Shown: piece by piece, positions 44,196-54,059 of the stretch | How the letters are laid out: each line of letters opens with the position of its first letter | Position numbering within the stretch: the stretch's first letter is position 1 | NCBI GenBank assembly: GCA_025093985.1 | Contig: JACAAK010000014.1 | Location: 186,001 to 250,000 of the forward strand | Source: Calvatia gigantea | Lineage: Eukaryota; Basidiomycota; Agaricomycetes; Agaricales; Lycoperdaceae | Length of the DNA stretch: 64,000 bases | Direction of reading: 5' to 3' | The notes under the pieces: model-generated | What the model saw: the letters and a program-made list of their open reading frames with translations, nothing else | Told to the model about the DNA's origin: nothing | The model's database searches: none | Translations under genes and position numbers: made by a program

Positions 44196-44784
44196 GATTC
44201 ACGGGCCGATTTCCGCAAGTTGGTTGATCCTGGTTGACCCAATTAACCCAAGGCTCAACCCCAGACGACGCCAACTTCGTTGACCACTCGTTGCCTCGTT
44301 TCTGTGGTATGCATTTCAGCGCTCCCAAAAATGTAAGGACTATCAATTGGGGCACCCATAGATGCCAACGGTTGAATACGGGAACTTCCTAACGACTGCC
44401 TCTGAGACTGCGCTGTTAGAGCTGTTGTTGCTGCTGCCAAATGTGATCTGTATGTTGTTTCCCCGGTCCTCTGTCCGTCGTCTGGTTGACAGTCCTCGAA
44501 CAGTAACGGTGCGAGATGCTTGCAACTCAGCCTTCCTCGACCTCGGCCCAAATGCGTTTCTGGGAACTGTGCTACTGACGACTTTGTTTACGTCAGGAAC
44601 TTTTACAGCAGAATCTGTGACGGTGAGCGCTCTGTGGCTTAACATCCTCATGGATATCTTAACGTCTTGTAGGCACCATCACCTCTAGAACGTCATTCCA
44701 TCCGGTATTAGAGTATATGTTAGTACAAGATGTATTCCCTACGCCCAGCGAATATGCGAGGAATGTCTGCATTACAGGGGGCGT
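44196..44784. other. Region upstream of the CFEM-like gene, unassigned frames
   Basis: Minus-strand frames at 44255-44651 overlap in different phases and carry no recognised motif; this may hold the promoter of the CFEM-like gene and the tail of the membrane-protein gene. Confidence 0.4.
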
Positions 44785-46636
44785 TAATGGCCCTTTACAA
44801 ATCCAAAGTCACTATGATATCGAATGGGGGCGTTTTTAAGTTCACCCCTCATGGCCAAGTCACGGATGTGGTCCGTCTGCGCGGCCTTAACAATCCCGTG
44901 CAAATTCAACTCCTTGAGTACATTATCCCCTCGACTGAGAAGCCACGTATGCACCAACATCACCAAGTACACCACCATGGTCGCCACTGGAATAGTCGCA
45001 TTTACCCACCATCTCCTTTTGCTTATCCCCTCCACCACGGAGTGGAGATCCTGCGCGCCCTCACCACTTCTCGAGGCCGTTTGCATGATGCCGTCCAACA
45101 TGCTGACCGCAGTCTCTTTCCAAAACTCCTGGGTGGGTGCGCAAAACGTTTCTGTATCATTGCTTGACGGCACGGGCCCAAGTACGCCTCCCCTACACCT
45201 TATACGCCAGAATCCTCCCCCTATCCCACCCCACCAACTTAGAATGGCCTTGCTCACCGAGTCAGCAACACACACATCTGGATCATTGACGTTGCATCCC
45301 GTCGTTCGAGGCCGACTTGACACCAGATAATCCACTCCCCCTTTTCTCTGTTTTTCCGGCCCCATCGCCACCCAATGCGTGCATAATGCGATATTCATCT
45401 TCCCGTCTGAGGTTGTAGTCGCGTTTGGAATTAAGCCAACCGTGTTGCTGACCCACAAGTATTGTGTAACAGCTGTATCAACCATTGTTGACGCAACATA
45501 CACGGCCATATCTGGATGGGCAATGTATTGCGTTTCATTAACCCAGATTATGTAGTTGACGAGCCCTCGACCTGGAGGGTCCTCAACCGTATAATTTCCC
45601 CAGCCTTTGCACTCGAACCATCCTGTAATCATTGGCCCCGCCGGAACAGCATTACTCGCCACTACACTTCTAGAATCGGGCGTTACCAACGAACCCCGAA
45701 GCGCTCCGTCATGATTTCTATTCCTTTCAAGGGCCCATGAAATCACTTTAGAGGTCGCCTCCAGTTGCCCAGCGTTATTGATGTGGTCTACGGCAGCAAG
45801 TGAATCCGGCATGTCGACAGTGGCATTATACGAAAACGCCAGGGCAAGCGTCGTGGCCTCCTTCCCAATGGACAACCCCGTCACCAACGATATCGCCGTC
45901 CCAATCCCAAGAAGCGTGAAAACAAACACAGAAAGCAGACGGCTGTTCTTCCTGAAAAGAAGAAAACACGCATCATTCAGGCTTCCCCTGATCGCTCCGA
46001 GTGTCAGGTCGAGATTTTGAATGTGTTTCCCTGATGCATGAGAATGAACCACGCCTGGTATGAGCTGAGCTTGAGGATTCCAATCGAGGAGATCATGACG
46101 CCTGCTTTGAGCCAATATGACATGAATGCCTGCAGCAATTGGAGAACGTTGCTTGTGTTCGGGTCGTAGGACCCCGGACAGGCAGCTGAGGGGGGACAGG
46201 TGTGAATCTTGGGAAGGACAACTGTGCCGGTTAATGCGATACCAAAGAGCATCACCAAGATGCCCACAAGGACCCAGGCAGCTGTTTTGTGGACGAGATA
46301 TCGCAGGACCTCCCATCTCAATCTACTCGGACGAGCGAGTCGCTTGCCGTAGAAGTTCAAAGATGTTCGAGTGGGAGAGGTCGTGAATGGGATTTCATGG
46401 TCGGCGGGTGCCGGGGCACTGTGGGTTCTGGAAGAGCTGGCTATTAAAAGGGAATGTGTCGAATTTCGAGGTGTTGGAAGGGAGGGGGAGGTGGTGCTGT
46501 GGATCTTTGGCTCTGCTGCACCAGGAGGCCTGCCAGTTGAAGGGTCGATCTCTGGCGGCGCCGTTGGTTGCTGTTGCTGAACCCGGTTTAATATGATTGT
46601 CGACCGCTCAGTATCCTGGGGTGACTCTTCACTCAT
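44784..46636 (-). pseudogene. Multi-pass membrane protein gene, left copy, one frameshift
   Basis: Starts at ATG 46636 (MSEESPQDTERSTII). It encodes a Ser/Pro/Thr-rich cytoplasmic-type head, a hydrophobic segment (AAWVLVGILVMLFGIALT), a CPPSAACPGSYDP loop, two further hydrophobic segments, a long predicted external region with many N-glycosylation sites (NYT, NET, NAT) and Cys residues, and a last hydrophobic segment near the C-terminus. A 1-nt deletion near 46014-46018 (TTCAAAATCTC against TTCAAGAACCTC in the right copy) breaks the frame after HQGNTFK. The downstream frame is otherwise open for ~410 codons. The family is unknown to me; it looks like a basidiomycete-specific membrane protein. 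The frameshift could be a sequence error. Confidence 0.75.
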
Positions 46637-47508
46637 TGTGTTGACATTAAACACTGGGAGTCGTTAGAACTACGTTGCACAAGGAATGCCTCTATGGCGG
46701 ACACAGAGAGATAGTCAGCTCTGAGGGATTTGTGTAGAAGGAAGGAGAAGGAGGGTGAGTTGAGGAACCAACGAAGATGTGAGCGGCATCCGTAATACCC
46801 CTCATCAACTTTCAATCAACTGATTGGCAAGAACGCCAAGATCAATGGGAAGAAAAAACTGTTATTTTTTTGGTGATCTTGGTTCCAGATGTCTTATGCC
46901 GCAGCGGGCGAAACTCCGGGGTGGATGTCCGATCATTAAATGACAAGATGATCAAGTTGGACCATCCAAGCTATCTAGTGAATGCTATTCAATAGGTAAT
47001 CAACGGTGCGGTGTGGTGAGTTAGCGCTGGAAATCCATCTCCCAGGCGGTCACCCGCCAACTGAGTAAGCTAAAAACACATAACTAATTAGAAATTGGGT
47101 GAGGAAACTAAAGGAAAAGCGGCTTTCAGTCACAGTCAAAGAGTTATGGGGTTCCAGGACCCGGCCACAAGCCATATACAGCTCGCTACATGCAAAGTTA
47201 GACCTGGCCCGTATGGGCTTCCGTACTCAGCCACCAATTCAAGACACCTGCTATGAAGTGAGGAGAGATTAACTGGCAACGTTGACAGCGGCTCCGTGTT
47301 AATCCTCCGATGGACACAATGAACGGTCTATTAACCAGCTTTTTTTTACGTTTCCTTGTTTTCTAGAATGCCTCTGAGATGTACGACCCATCCCGCATTC
47401 ATATAAATAATTCTAAATCAAGATGATCCACTGCCGCCTAGGTAAAAAAAGAAGCCAATGCGGGATGTCCACATTTCTTATATTCTGAAACTAACGCCAA
47501 AAGAGCCA
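44785..47508 (-). repeat. Left arm of a large inverted duplication
   Basis: About 2.7 kb, the inverse of 47920-50515. The spacer is 47509-47919. The inner part, including the promoter and the first ~290 codons of the gene, is nearly identical to the right arm; the outer part matches at only about two thirds of residues. The left arm has an extra or replaced block of ~250 bp at about 46975-47225. Confidence 0.92.
46975..47225. other. Block present only in the left arm, with a 5S-rRNA-like stretch
   Basis: The right arm has unrelated sequence at the matching place (about 48205-48325). On the minus strand, about 47030-47073 reads AGTTGGCGGGTGACCGCC then TGGGA and TTCCAGCGCT, which resembles the 3' third of 5S rRNA (GGGTGACC..CCTGGGAATTCCAGGTGCT). 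The 5' two thirds are absent, so at most it is a fragment. Confidence 0.35.
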
Positions 47509-47518
47509 GCGGAACAAA

Positions 47519-47593
47519 GAAATCGAGCGGATACTGATAGCTGATACACATTCTGAGAAATCGGACGGATACTAATAGCTGATACACATTCTG
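47519..47593 (+). repeat. Short tandem repeat in the spacer of the inverted duplication
   Basis: Two copies of a ~37-bp unit beginning AAATCG and ending CACATTCTGAG, differing at a few bases, lie side by side just inside the left arm. Confidence 0.85.
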
Positions 47594-47919
47594 AGAAGCT
47601 CCCCTCTGTATATCCTGTACCTAAATAAGGGAAAACCGGTCCCGATGTCTGGAGGGCATGAGGCAACCAGAAAACACATTCCTGCACTGAATAATGTCAG
47701 GGTAGGCTAAGGTAGTCGCGAGTCGGAAGACATGGTATTGTATTCGTGCATTATGCTATACACGATGGAGCCGGCATGTGTGACAGCCATCCAACCATGA
47801 ATGGAACAAACGACTCATACATATGCTAAGAATATCTCCCATCAGTGGCGCATCGGGGGAAGGGACAAATGTTGTGAGTTGAGGCGCATCGGGGGAGCAA
47901 GTGAGGTCACTTGGTCACA
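47594..47919. other. Spacer between the arms of the inverted duplication
   Basis: Unique sequence without a supported gene. Includes a short direct repeat of a GCGCATCGGGGGA phrase (about 47848 and 47884). Confidence 0.55.
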
Positions 47920-50515
47920 TCTGGCTCCCTTGGCGTTAGTCCCAGAATGCAAGAAATGTGGACATCCCGCATTGGCTTCTTTTTTTACCTAGGCGGCAGT
48001 GGATCATCTTGATTTAGAATTATTTATATGAATGCGGGATGGGTCGTACATCTCAGAGGCATTCTAGAAAACAAGGAAACGTAAAAAAAAGCTGGTTAAT
48101 AGACCGTTCATTGTGTCCATCGGAGGATTAGCACGGAGCCGCTGGCAACGTTGCCAGTTAATCTCTCGTTACTTTCTAGCAGGTGTCTTGAATTGGTGGC
48201 TGATCCACTCTTCCCCGAAGGCAAGACCCGTCAATCACTTTCTCAACCGTTTTAGCGGCCACCGATATCCCCGGAGTAATGATGAGTGACAGCTAATGGC
48301 AACGGCGCGGATGCAGATAGCTTGGACGGTCCAACTTGATCATCTTGTCATTTAATGATCGGACATCCACCCCGGAGTTTCGCCCGCTGCGGCATAAGAC
48401 ATCTGGAACCAAGATCACCAAAAAAATAACAGTTTTTTCTTCCCATTGATCTTGGCGTTCTTGCCAATCAGTTGATTGAAAGTTGATGAGGGGTATTACG
48501 GATGCCGCTCACATCTTCGTTGGTTCCTCAACTCACCCTCCTTCTCCTTCCTTCTACACAAATCCCTCAGAGCTGACTATCTCTCTGTGTCCGCCATAGA
48601 GGCATTCCTTGTGCAACGTAGTTCTAACGACTCCCAGTGTTTAATGTCAACACAATGAGTGAAGAGTCACCCCAGGATACTGAGCGGTCGACAATCATAT
48701 TAAACCGGGTTCAGCAACAGCAACCAACGGCGCCGCCAGAGATCGGCCCTTCAACTGGCAGGCCTCCTGGTGCAGCAGAGCCAAAGATCCACAGCACCAC
48801 CTCCCCCTCCCTTCCAACACCTCGAAATTCGACACATTCCCTTTTAATAGCCAGCTCTTCCAGAACCCACAGCACCCCGGTACCCGCCGACCATGAAATC
48901 CCATTCACGACCTCTCCCACTCGAACATCTTTGAACTTCTACGACAAGCAACTCGCTCATCCGAGTAGATTGAGATGGGAGGTCCTGCGATATCTCGTCC
49001 ACAAAACAGCTGCCTGGGTCCTTGTGGGCATCCTGGTGATGCTCTTTGGTATCGCATTAACCAGCACAGTTGTCCTTCCCAAGATTCACACCTGTCCCCC
49101 CTCAGCTGCCTGTCCGGGGTCCTATGACCCGAACACAAGCAACGTTCTCCAATTGCTGCAGGCATTCATGTCATATTGGCTCAAAGCTGGCGTCATGATC
49201 TCCTCGATTGGAATCCTCAAGCTCAGCTCATACCAGGCGTGGTTCATTCTCATGCATCAGGGAAACACATTCAAGAACCTCGACCTGACACTCGGAGCGA
49301 TCAGGGGAAGCCTGAATGATGCGTGTTTTCTTCTTTTCAGGAAGAACAGCCGTCTGCTTTCTGTGTTTGTTTTCACGCTTCTTGGGATTGGGACGGCGAT
49401 ATCGTTGGTGACGGGGTTGTCCATTGGGAAGGAGGCCACGACGCTTGCCCTGGCGTTTTCGTATAATGCCACTGTCGACATGCCGGATTCACTTGCTGCC
49501 GTAGACCACCTCAATAATGACGTACAGTTGAAAGCAATACAAAAAGTGATATCATGGACGTTGCGTGGAGACAAGAATCACGACGGAGCGCTCAGAGGTT
49601 CGCTTGTTCCCCCGGATTCTAGAAGTGCGGTGGCGAGGAACGCCATTCCCGGAGGGCGTTTAATCAATGGCTGGTTTGATTGCAGGGGCTGGGAGAATTA
49701 TACCATTCAAGACGCGGGTAAAGAGGATGTGAGCTATAAAATCTCGATCAACATCCTAATTAGGAAGGCGGAGTACACCGCCCAACCAAACATGACCCTA
49801 AACGTGGCGCCGTGGGTAGTGGATACCGCCACCACACAATATGTATGGGTCAGCAACACGACTGGATTAATTCCCAACGCAACTACAACGGCAGATGGGA
49901 AGATGAACATTGCGTTATGCACACATTGGCTAGAGATGGGACAGGAGGAGCCAAGAAAGAAAGGAGTGGATTACCTAACGCCGAGTAACCCCCTGACAAC
50001 AGGATGCGTGAACAGCGACGATCCGAACAAATGTGTTGCTGACTCAGTGAGCAAAACCATCCTTAACTGGTGGGGCGGTCTCGGGACGGTATTCTGGCCC
50101 ATCACATGTCGAGGAGGCGTGCTTGGGCCTATACCGCCAACCAATGACCAGGAGAAGTATTGCGCAGTCACTCAGGAACTATGGAAAGAGACAGCGGTCA
50201 GCATTTTGGACGGCATCATGGAAACAGCTCCCAGACATGGTGTGGGTATGCAGGATCTTCACGCCGTAGTGGAGGGGATAAGCAGGAAGAGGTGGTGGGT
50301 GAATGCGACTATTCCAGCGGCGACCCTGGTGGTGTACGTGGTAGGGTTGGCGCATACGTGCTTTCTCAGTCGAGGGGATAATGTACTCAAGGAGTTGGAT
50401 TTGCACTGAGATCGTCAAGGCTGCGCAGACGGACCAGATCCATGACTTGGCCTTAAGGGGTGACCTGAAGAAGGTCCCCGTTCGATATCGCACTGACGTT
50501 GGATTTATCGTGCAG
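47920..50515 (+). repeat. Right arm of the large inverted duplication
   Basis: Inverse of 44785-47508. The inner boundary is in GGCGTTAG..AAATGTGG and the outer boundary is just after the gene's last codons (TCGATATCGC..GGATTT). Confidence 0.92.
48655..50409 (+). CDS. Multi-pass membrane protein, right copy
   Basis: An intronless 584-codon frame from ATG 48655 (MSEESPQDTERS). Predicted layout by residue: disordered Ser/Pro-rich head 1-115, hydrophobic segments at about 120-142, 177-199 and 234-256, a large external region of about 300 residues with NAT, NYT and NMT sequons and several Cys, and a last hydrophobic segment near 555-577 (WWVNATIPAATLVVYVVGLAHTC). It ends at TGA 50407-50409; compared with the left copy, an extra base after TTGCAC causes this stop, so ~35 C-terminal residues (EIVKAAQTDQIHDLALRG onward, readable in another frame to ~50500) are cut off. 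No known domain is recognised. A transporter or sensor role at a membrane is a guess only. Confidence 0.78.
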   Translation: MSEESPQDTERSTIILNRVQQQQPTAPPEIGPSTGRPPGAAEPKIHSTTSPSLPTPRNSTHSLLIASSSRTHSTPVPADHEIPFTTSPTRTSLNFYDKQLAHPSRLRWEVLRYLVHKTAAWVLVGILVMLFGIALTSTVVLPKIHTCPPSAACPGSYDPNTSNVLQLLQAFMSYWLKAGVMISSIGILKLSSYQAWFILMHQGNTFKNLDLTLGAIRGSLNDACFLLFRKNSRLLSVFVFTLLGIGTAISLVTGLSIGKEATTLALAFSYNATVDMPDSLAAVDHLNNDVQLKAIQKVISWTLRGDKNHDGALRGSLVPPDSRSAVARNAIPGGRLINGWFDCRGWENYTIQDAGKEDVSYKISINILIRKAEYTAQPNMTLNVAPWVVDTATTQYVWVSNTTGLIPNATTTADGKMNIALCTHWLEMGQEEPRKKGVDYLTPSNPLTTGCVNSDDPNKCVADSVSKTILNWWGGLGTVFWPITCRGGVLGPIPPTNDQEKYCAVTQELWKETAVSILDGIMETAPRHGVGMQDLHAVVEGISRKRWWVNATIPAATLVVYVVGLAHTCFLSRGDNVLKELDLH

Positions 50516-50801
50516 GCACCACCTAGACCGTAAATAGAGATGAAATAACTTATGTAATACACTAACTGTACGGTGGAAGCTGCTTCACCGTGCTTGTAGC
50601 CTCGTACGACGTACACTATGTATGATTTCCCTTTACCTTGCTCAACGATCGCGACCCATCCAGTTAGGAGGGCCCACACTTGACTCTTTTGTATCCCTGG
50701 ATCTTGCCCATTTTCTTGTCTTCGGTTTGCTACCTAACCCTTTGTCTACGCGCATGAGGACCAACACTCGTGCCTATGCCCGTTCCCACCAGCATGTAGT
50801 A
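50516..50801. other. Intergenic, no gene seen
   Basis: No supported feature in this stretch. Confidence 0.5.
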
Positions 50802-50856
50802 TTTCCATATGACCTCTCACACAGTTCCGCATGTCCGATACAGACGCTTGCCCTGG
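50802..50856 (-). pseudogene. Fragment of PLC-like exon 2 with its 3' splice site
   Basis: 55 bp matching 42427-42482, which is the 5' part of exon 2 of the PLC-like gene plus the CCAG acceptor. It is followed after ~20 bp by the dispersed repeat 50876-51102, so a duplicated segment has lost about 0.8 kb. Confidence 0.75.
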
Positions 50857-50875
50857 AGTGGCAATGTTAAGTATT

Positions 50876-51102
50876 GCGATAGCAGACAGCAAAACGAAGG
50901 CGGGGAACCGACACTCTTCACTGACACTTCTGAACCACAACCGTCCCTTGTGACGGCCCCGCCGAGCAACTGGCTATTGATCTGTTCGACGACATCAATG
51001 GACACATGTGTATAGCACAAACGCAAGGCCAGAAGCAGCCCAGACATCTACCCAAGCCTTAAAGAGCCCCGTTCGGTTACCGGGAATTTACCGGCATCAA
51101 GG
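50876..51102. repeat. Dispersed direct repeat, right copy
   Basis: Counterpart of 43295-43506, same orientation, with a small extra segment near 50940-50960. Confidence 0.78.
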
Positions 51103-51482
51103 TTTCGAGAGGTAATGTGGAACCCCTTCAAGCAAGCATTTATGATGAACTTCCTGTACGTGGCGGCAGATGTTGGCCAGATCAATCTGGTATCATTGTG
51201 TGCTGAAGAATCGTACATAATGAATATGTCACCCAACTGCTTCAACGACTGTTCGTCTCGACCTCTCTGTCCTGGAGCCCCTATGCGCTACATTCTCCCG
51301 CATGCTGTCATTGCTATCTCAGCCTTATACCCGTTGTCTTCCCCCGACTTCGACTCGGAGCATGGGCGTTTCTTCGTTGTCCCCTGTGTCGATTCTGTAA
51401 TTCCTGGTTTAGGCGGCGGATTCTGGAAGCCGATATTAGAGCTGAAATGTAGAACTTCCCGGACAAGCAGAGCGAGCTGGGT
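51103..51482. other. Intergenic, no supported gene
   Basis: Open frames here are short and unassigned. The sequence next to the FunK1 pseudogene may be its decayed 3' end. Confidence 0.45.
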
Positions 51483-53743
51483 TCAAACTTTGTCATATAT
51501 GTCAGCATATTCGGAGTGAACCAAAAGATTCTCGGTCTTTTCCTTGCTCAAGTGGGAGTAACAGAGGATATTACGGATGCCGACGAGAAAAGGGGTAAGG
51601 GGCTGAAGTCGTTCATCTATGTGTGTTTCGAGGTCACAATTTGACTCGATGAAGAAGTCTACCCTGTCCTTAGATGGGGTGTTGGTATAAGTGAAAATCT
51701 TTTCCACGAGTTCGAGTGCCTTGATGCTCCCAACGCGATACAATCCAATCCATATCATAAACCCACCATATTGACTCCAGGTCATGCTGGAATCGAAATA
51801 TCTGGAGACGTTTCACTTGAGCCTGCCTGGAGTTTTGGGGAGGCACGCGCTCTGCAAACCCAGGAGGCCATGGAGCAAAGGGATTAACGTCCATGTTCAA
51901 AGCCAATACAGGCTTGTGTTTATAAAACGGTTTAGATGAGTAAATCTCAACTGGCATGAAATACACCGTCCCCTGGCAGCACGTAAGATTGACTTTTAAA
52001 GGATATAGAAAACGTACCGGCTTGGGGTCATCACTGAAACCGTTGTCGTTGAACTCCTTGGCATACTCAAGGTCACTCGAGCTTCCCTCGAGCGGAAGTG
52101 CCTTTTCCAACAACAATGATGTTACCCGGGCTTATATCCCGTTGTGTCCAGCCGGCGAGGTACAAGAGAACGAGGGCTTGTAGGGTGTCAGCTGCGACTG
52201 CATATCGCAAATAATGTGGAAAACGGACCAATGAATATATCATGGATGGCGACGAAGGATGTCTGGAGGTCATCTACCTTGTTAAGCGCACAACCAACTA
52301 TGACCGTAAATCAGGTGGTGCTGCTCCTTGGCCATATACCTGTGAGGGTGCGAATTTTCTTCTTTCCTTCCCAGAGTGAGAGAAGGGACATTGGCTGGCG
52401 GTCCTAAGCGGTTTGTGCTCTGCGTCGAGCTGTCGACCACATGACTCGAGGTTCGCTTGTGTGTGCTCCGCAAGGGAAAAAACGTGATGGTGTGTGCTTC
52501 GTCTTCTCGATTAGTCTCGAGTCCAAAATCTCCATGAAATATTCTTTGTATTTGTCATTTTGAAACGCTTCGTCAAGGCGCTCTCGGAGATATCGAGGAG
52601 CCCATTGATAGTTGCCCGGTTTGATTTTATTCAAGCGTTCAAAGATGACAGCTTGAACCTCCTGCTCCGAGCGAGAGTCCTCATCTACCCATCCGTCCTT
52701 GAGCACCACCTCGCCACCGATGTCCCCTCCAAATCGTCCATCACCCAGGTACTCCACTTCAACCACTTTCCAAACACGTGTCGCCCTACCCGTGATACAC
52801 GACGTCCGAGCCGTGAATAGAAGTTTGGTGGTCCTGTAGTACCGCGGCACCTCCTGCATTCCCACCTCGTATACATAGCAAAACTCATTGTTATATGTCA
52901 TCCGGCGGACAGTTGGATCGTACCCAATCTCCGACTCAGTGGCGTAGGCGAGAGACAAGAATACACTGATGAATTTCTTAACATTCTAACACGATTTTCA
53001 GAACCACGCATCGGAAGCAAGGCAAGCAGACACGAACCGTCGTGAGAAAAGATTGTGACCTGACTGAATGGGACCGACAGAAATACCAGACGATCATCTG
53101 CTTGCCCTCAATTGTAATCTAAATAAGGGTAAAACAACTGCTTGCATAAGAGAAAAGGACAAGGACATACACCGTATACCCACGTCCATCGTGGATCGCC
53201 AATCATGATTTGGTTAGCCATAGAAACCAATTTTAGACGATTCTAAAAGAAGATTAGATCCTGAAGCCACCATAGCAATCCAAGAGCTCACATCCTCGAC
53301 AGTCGTTCCGAGTTGTTTGACTTCGAGAATTTAGCAACGACCACAACTTCGGACAAGGCAACTTCTTCTGCGTCCATGTTGCCAATGATGCAAGCATCCG
53401 CTCGGAAATCAATACCCCCACCCTCCGACGTCACGTTATTGGGCGGGCAGTTCTTGTAGGAGAACCGACACTCGTGTTTATTCCCGTTCCCATCGGTATA
53501 CTTAACCTTCTGGAGAACGTCCATGATCTTCCCGAAATTGTTGAGTATGGTTGCTTCGCATGTACTGGATGATGTGATAAAGTTAGCCAAGGCCCAAACA
53601 CTATTGGCGCCTCTGCCGACTTTCTTCAACAGCTGGCGTGGGTCCTTGCTGAACGTCTTGGTGATGAACTCCTGTGACGGAGAGACAGGCGCGTAATGAC
53701 TCAAGAAGTCGTCGATGGGGTATTCGAATATTCCGTCGATCAT
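51483..53743 (-). pseudogene. FunK1-family protein kinase, copy E, dead
   Basis: Minus strand, same exon order as the other copies: MIDGIFEYPIDDFLSHYAP at 53743, an exon reading NRLKLVSMANQIM, then NVKKFISVFLSLAYATESEIGYDP and so on. Its protein is closest to copy F (shared SCITGRATRVWKVVE and KDGWVDEDSRSEQE). Breaks: an indel near 53330 before the first intron, a scrambled stretch at about 52420-52490, the catalytic HRD changed to QRD (GWTQRDISPGN, about 52140), a 1-nt insertion near 52082 (GKLE against GKLSD) and a TGA for Trp at the end (YDKV-stop, 51486). There is no chance of activity as read. Confidence 0.87.
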
Positions 53744-53854
53744 TTTCTGCTTGGCCTGGGCATTCGTCGGCCTCTCCTGACCAAAAAATTCGGCGTGCAG
53801 CCGCAGTGTGAGTCCGACGCGATCATGCCGAGTTAATTAAAATGTAGGAGGCTG

Positions 53855-53887
53855 CAGTCACGTGAGCTGAATGTTCAGGGCGGGTCA
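53855..53887 (-). promoter_or_regulatory. Candidate promoter element with E-box, upstream of FunK1 copy E
   Basis: On the minus strand TGACCCGCCCTGAACATT is followed by CAGCTCACGTGACTG. The first half is shared with the promoter of copy F (57455-57473) and the second with the PLC-like gene (42817-42832). It lies 110-145 bp before ATG 53743 and also in the upstream region of the divergent remodeller gene. Confidence 0.5.
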
Positions 53888-54059
53888 AGTGGCGTCACCA
53901 TTATTAAGTGCTGTTGTATCACAGGTCGGCGTGTCTCATCCAGGTCGCGGTTGTTTTATACCCCAAAAATGAGCTCACCGTCGTCTAGATTATCGCCGTC
54001 ACCGGCGTCGCGTTTTTCCTCTGTTCCCGCGAGCACAGTAGCATCTTCACCTCCCCATC

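Noticed and set aside
46975..47225. A functional 5S rRNA gene
   Set aside because: Only the 3' third resembles 5S rRNA; the 5' stem strand and internal control region were not found.
47519..47593. CRISPR-like array
   Set aside because: Only two adjacent units with no spacers, and the genome is eukaryotic.
48695..49165. Antisense open frames within the membrane-protein genes (also 46126-46596 on the left arm)
   Set aside because: They mirror the Pro/Ser-rich codons of the real gene and carry no motif; their conservation between arms follows from the near-identity of the arms.
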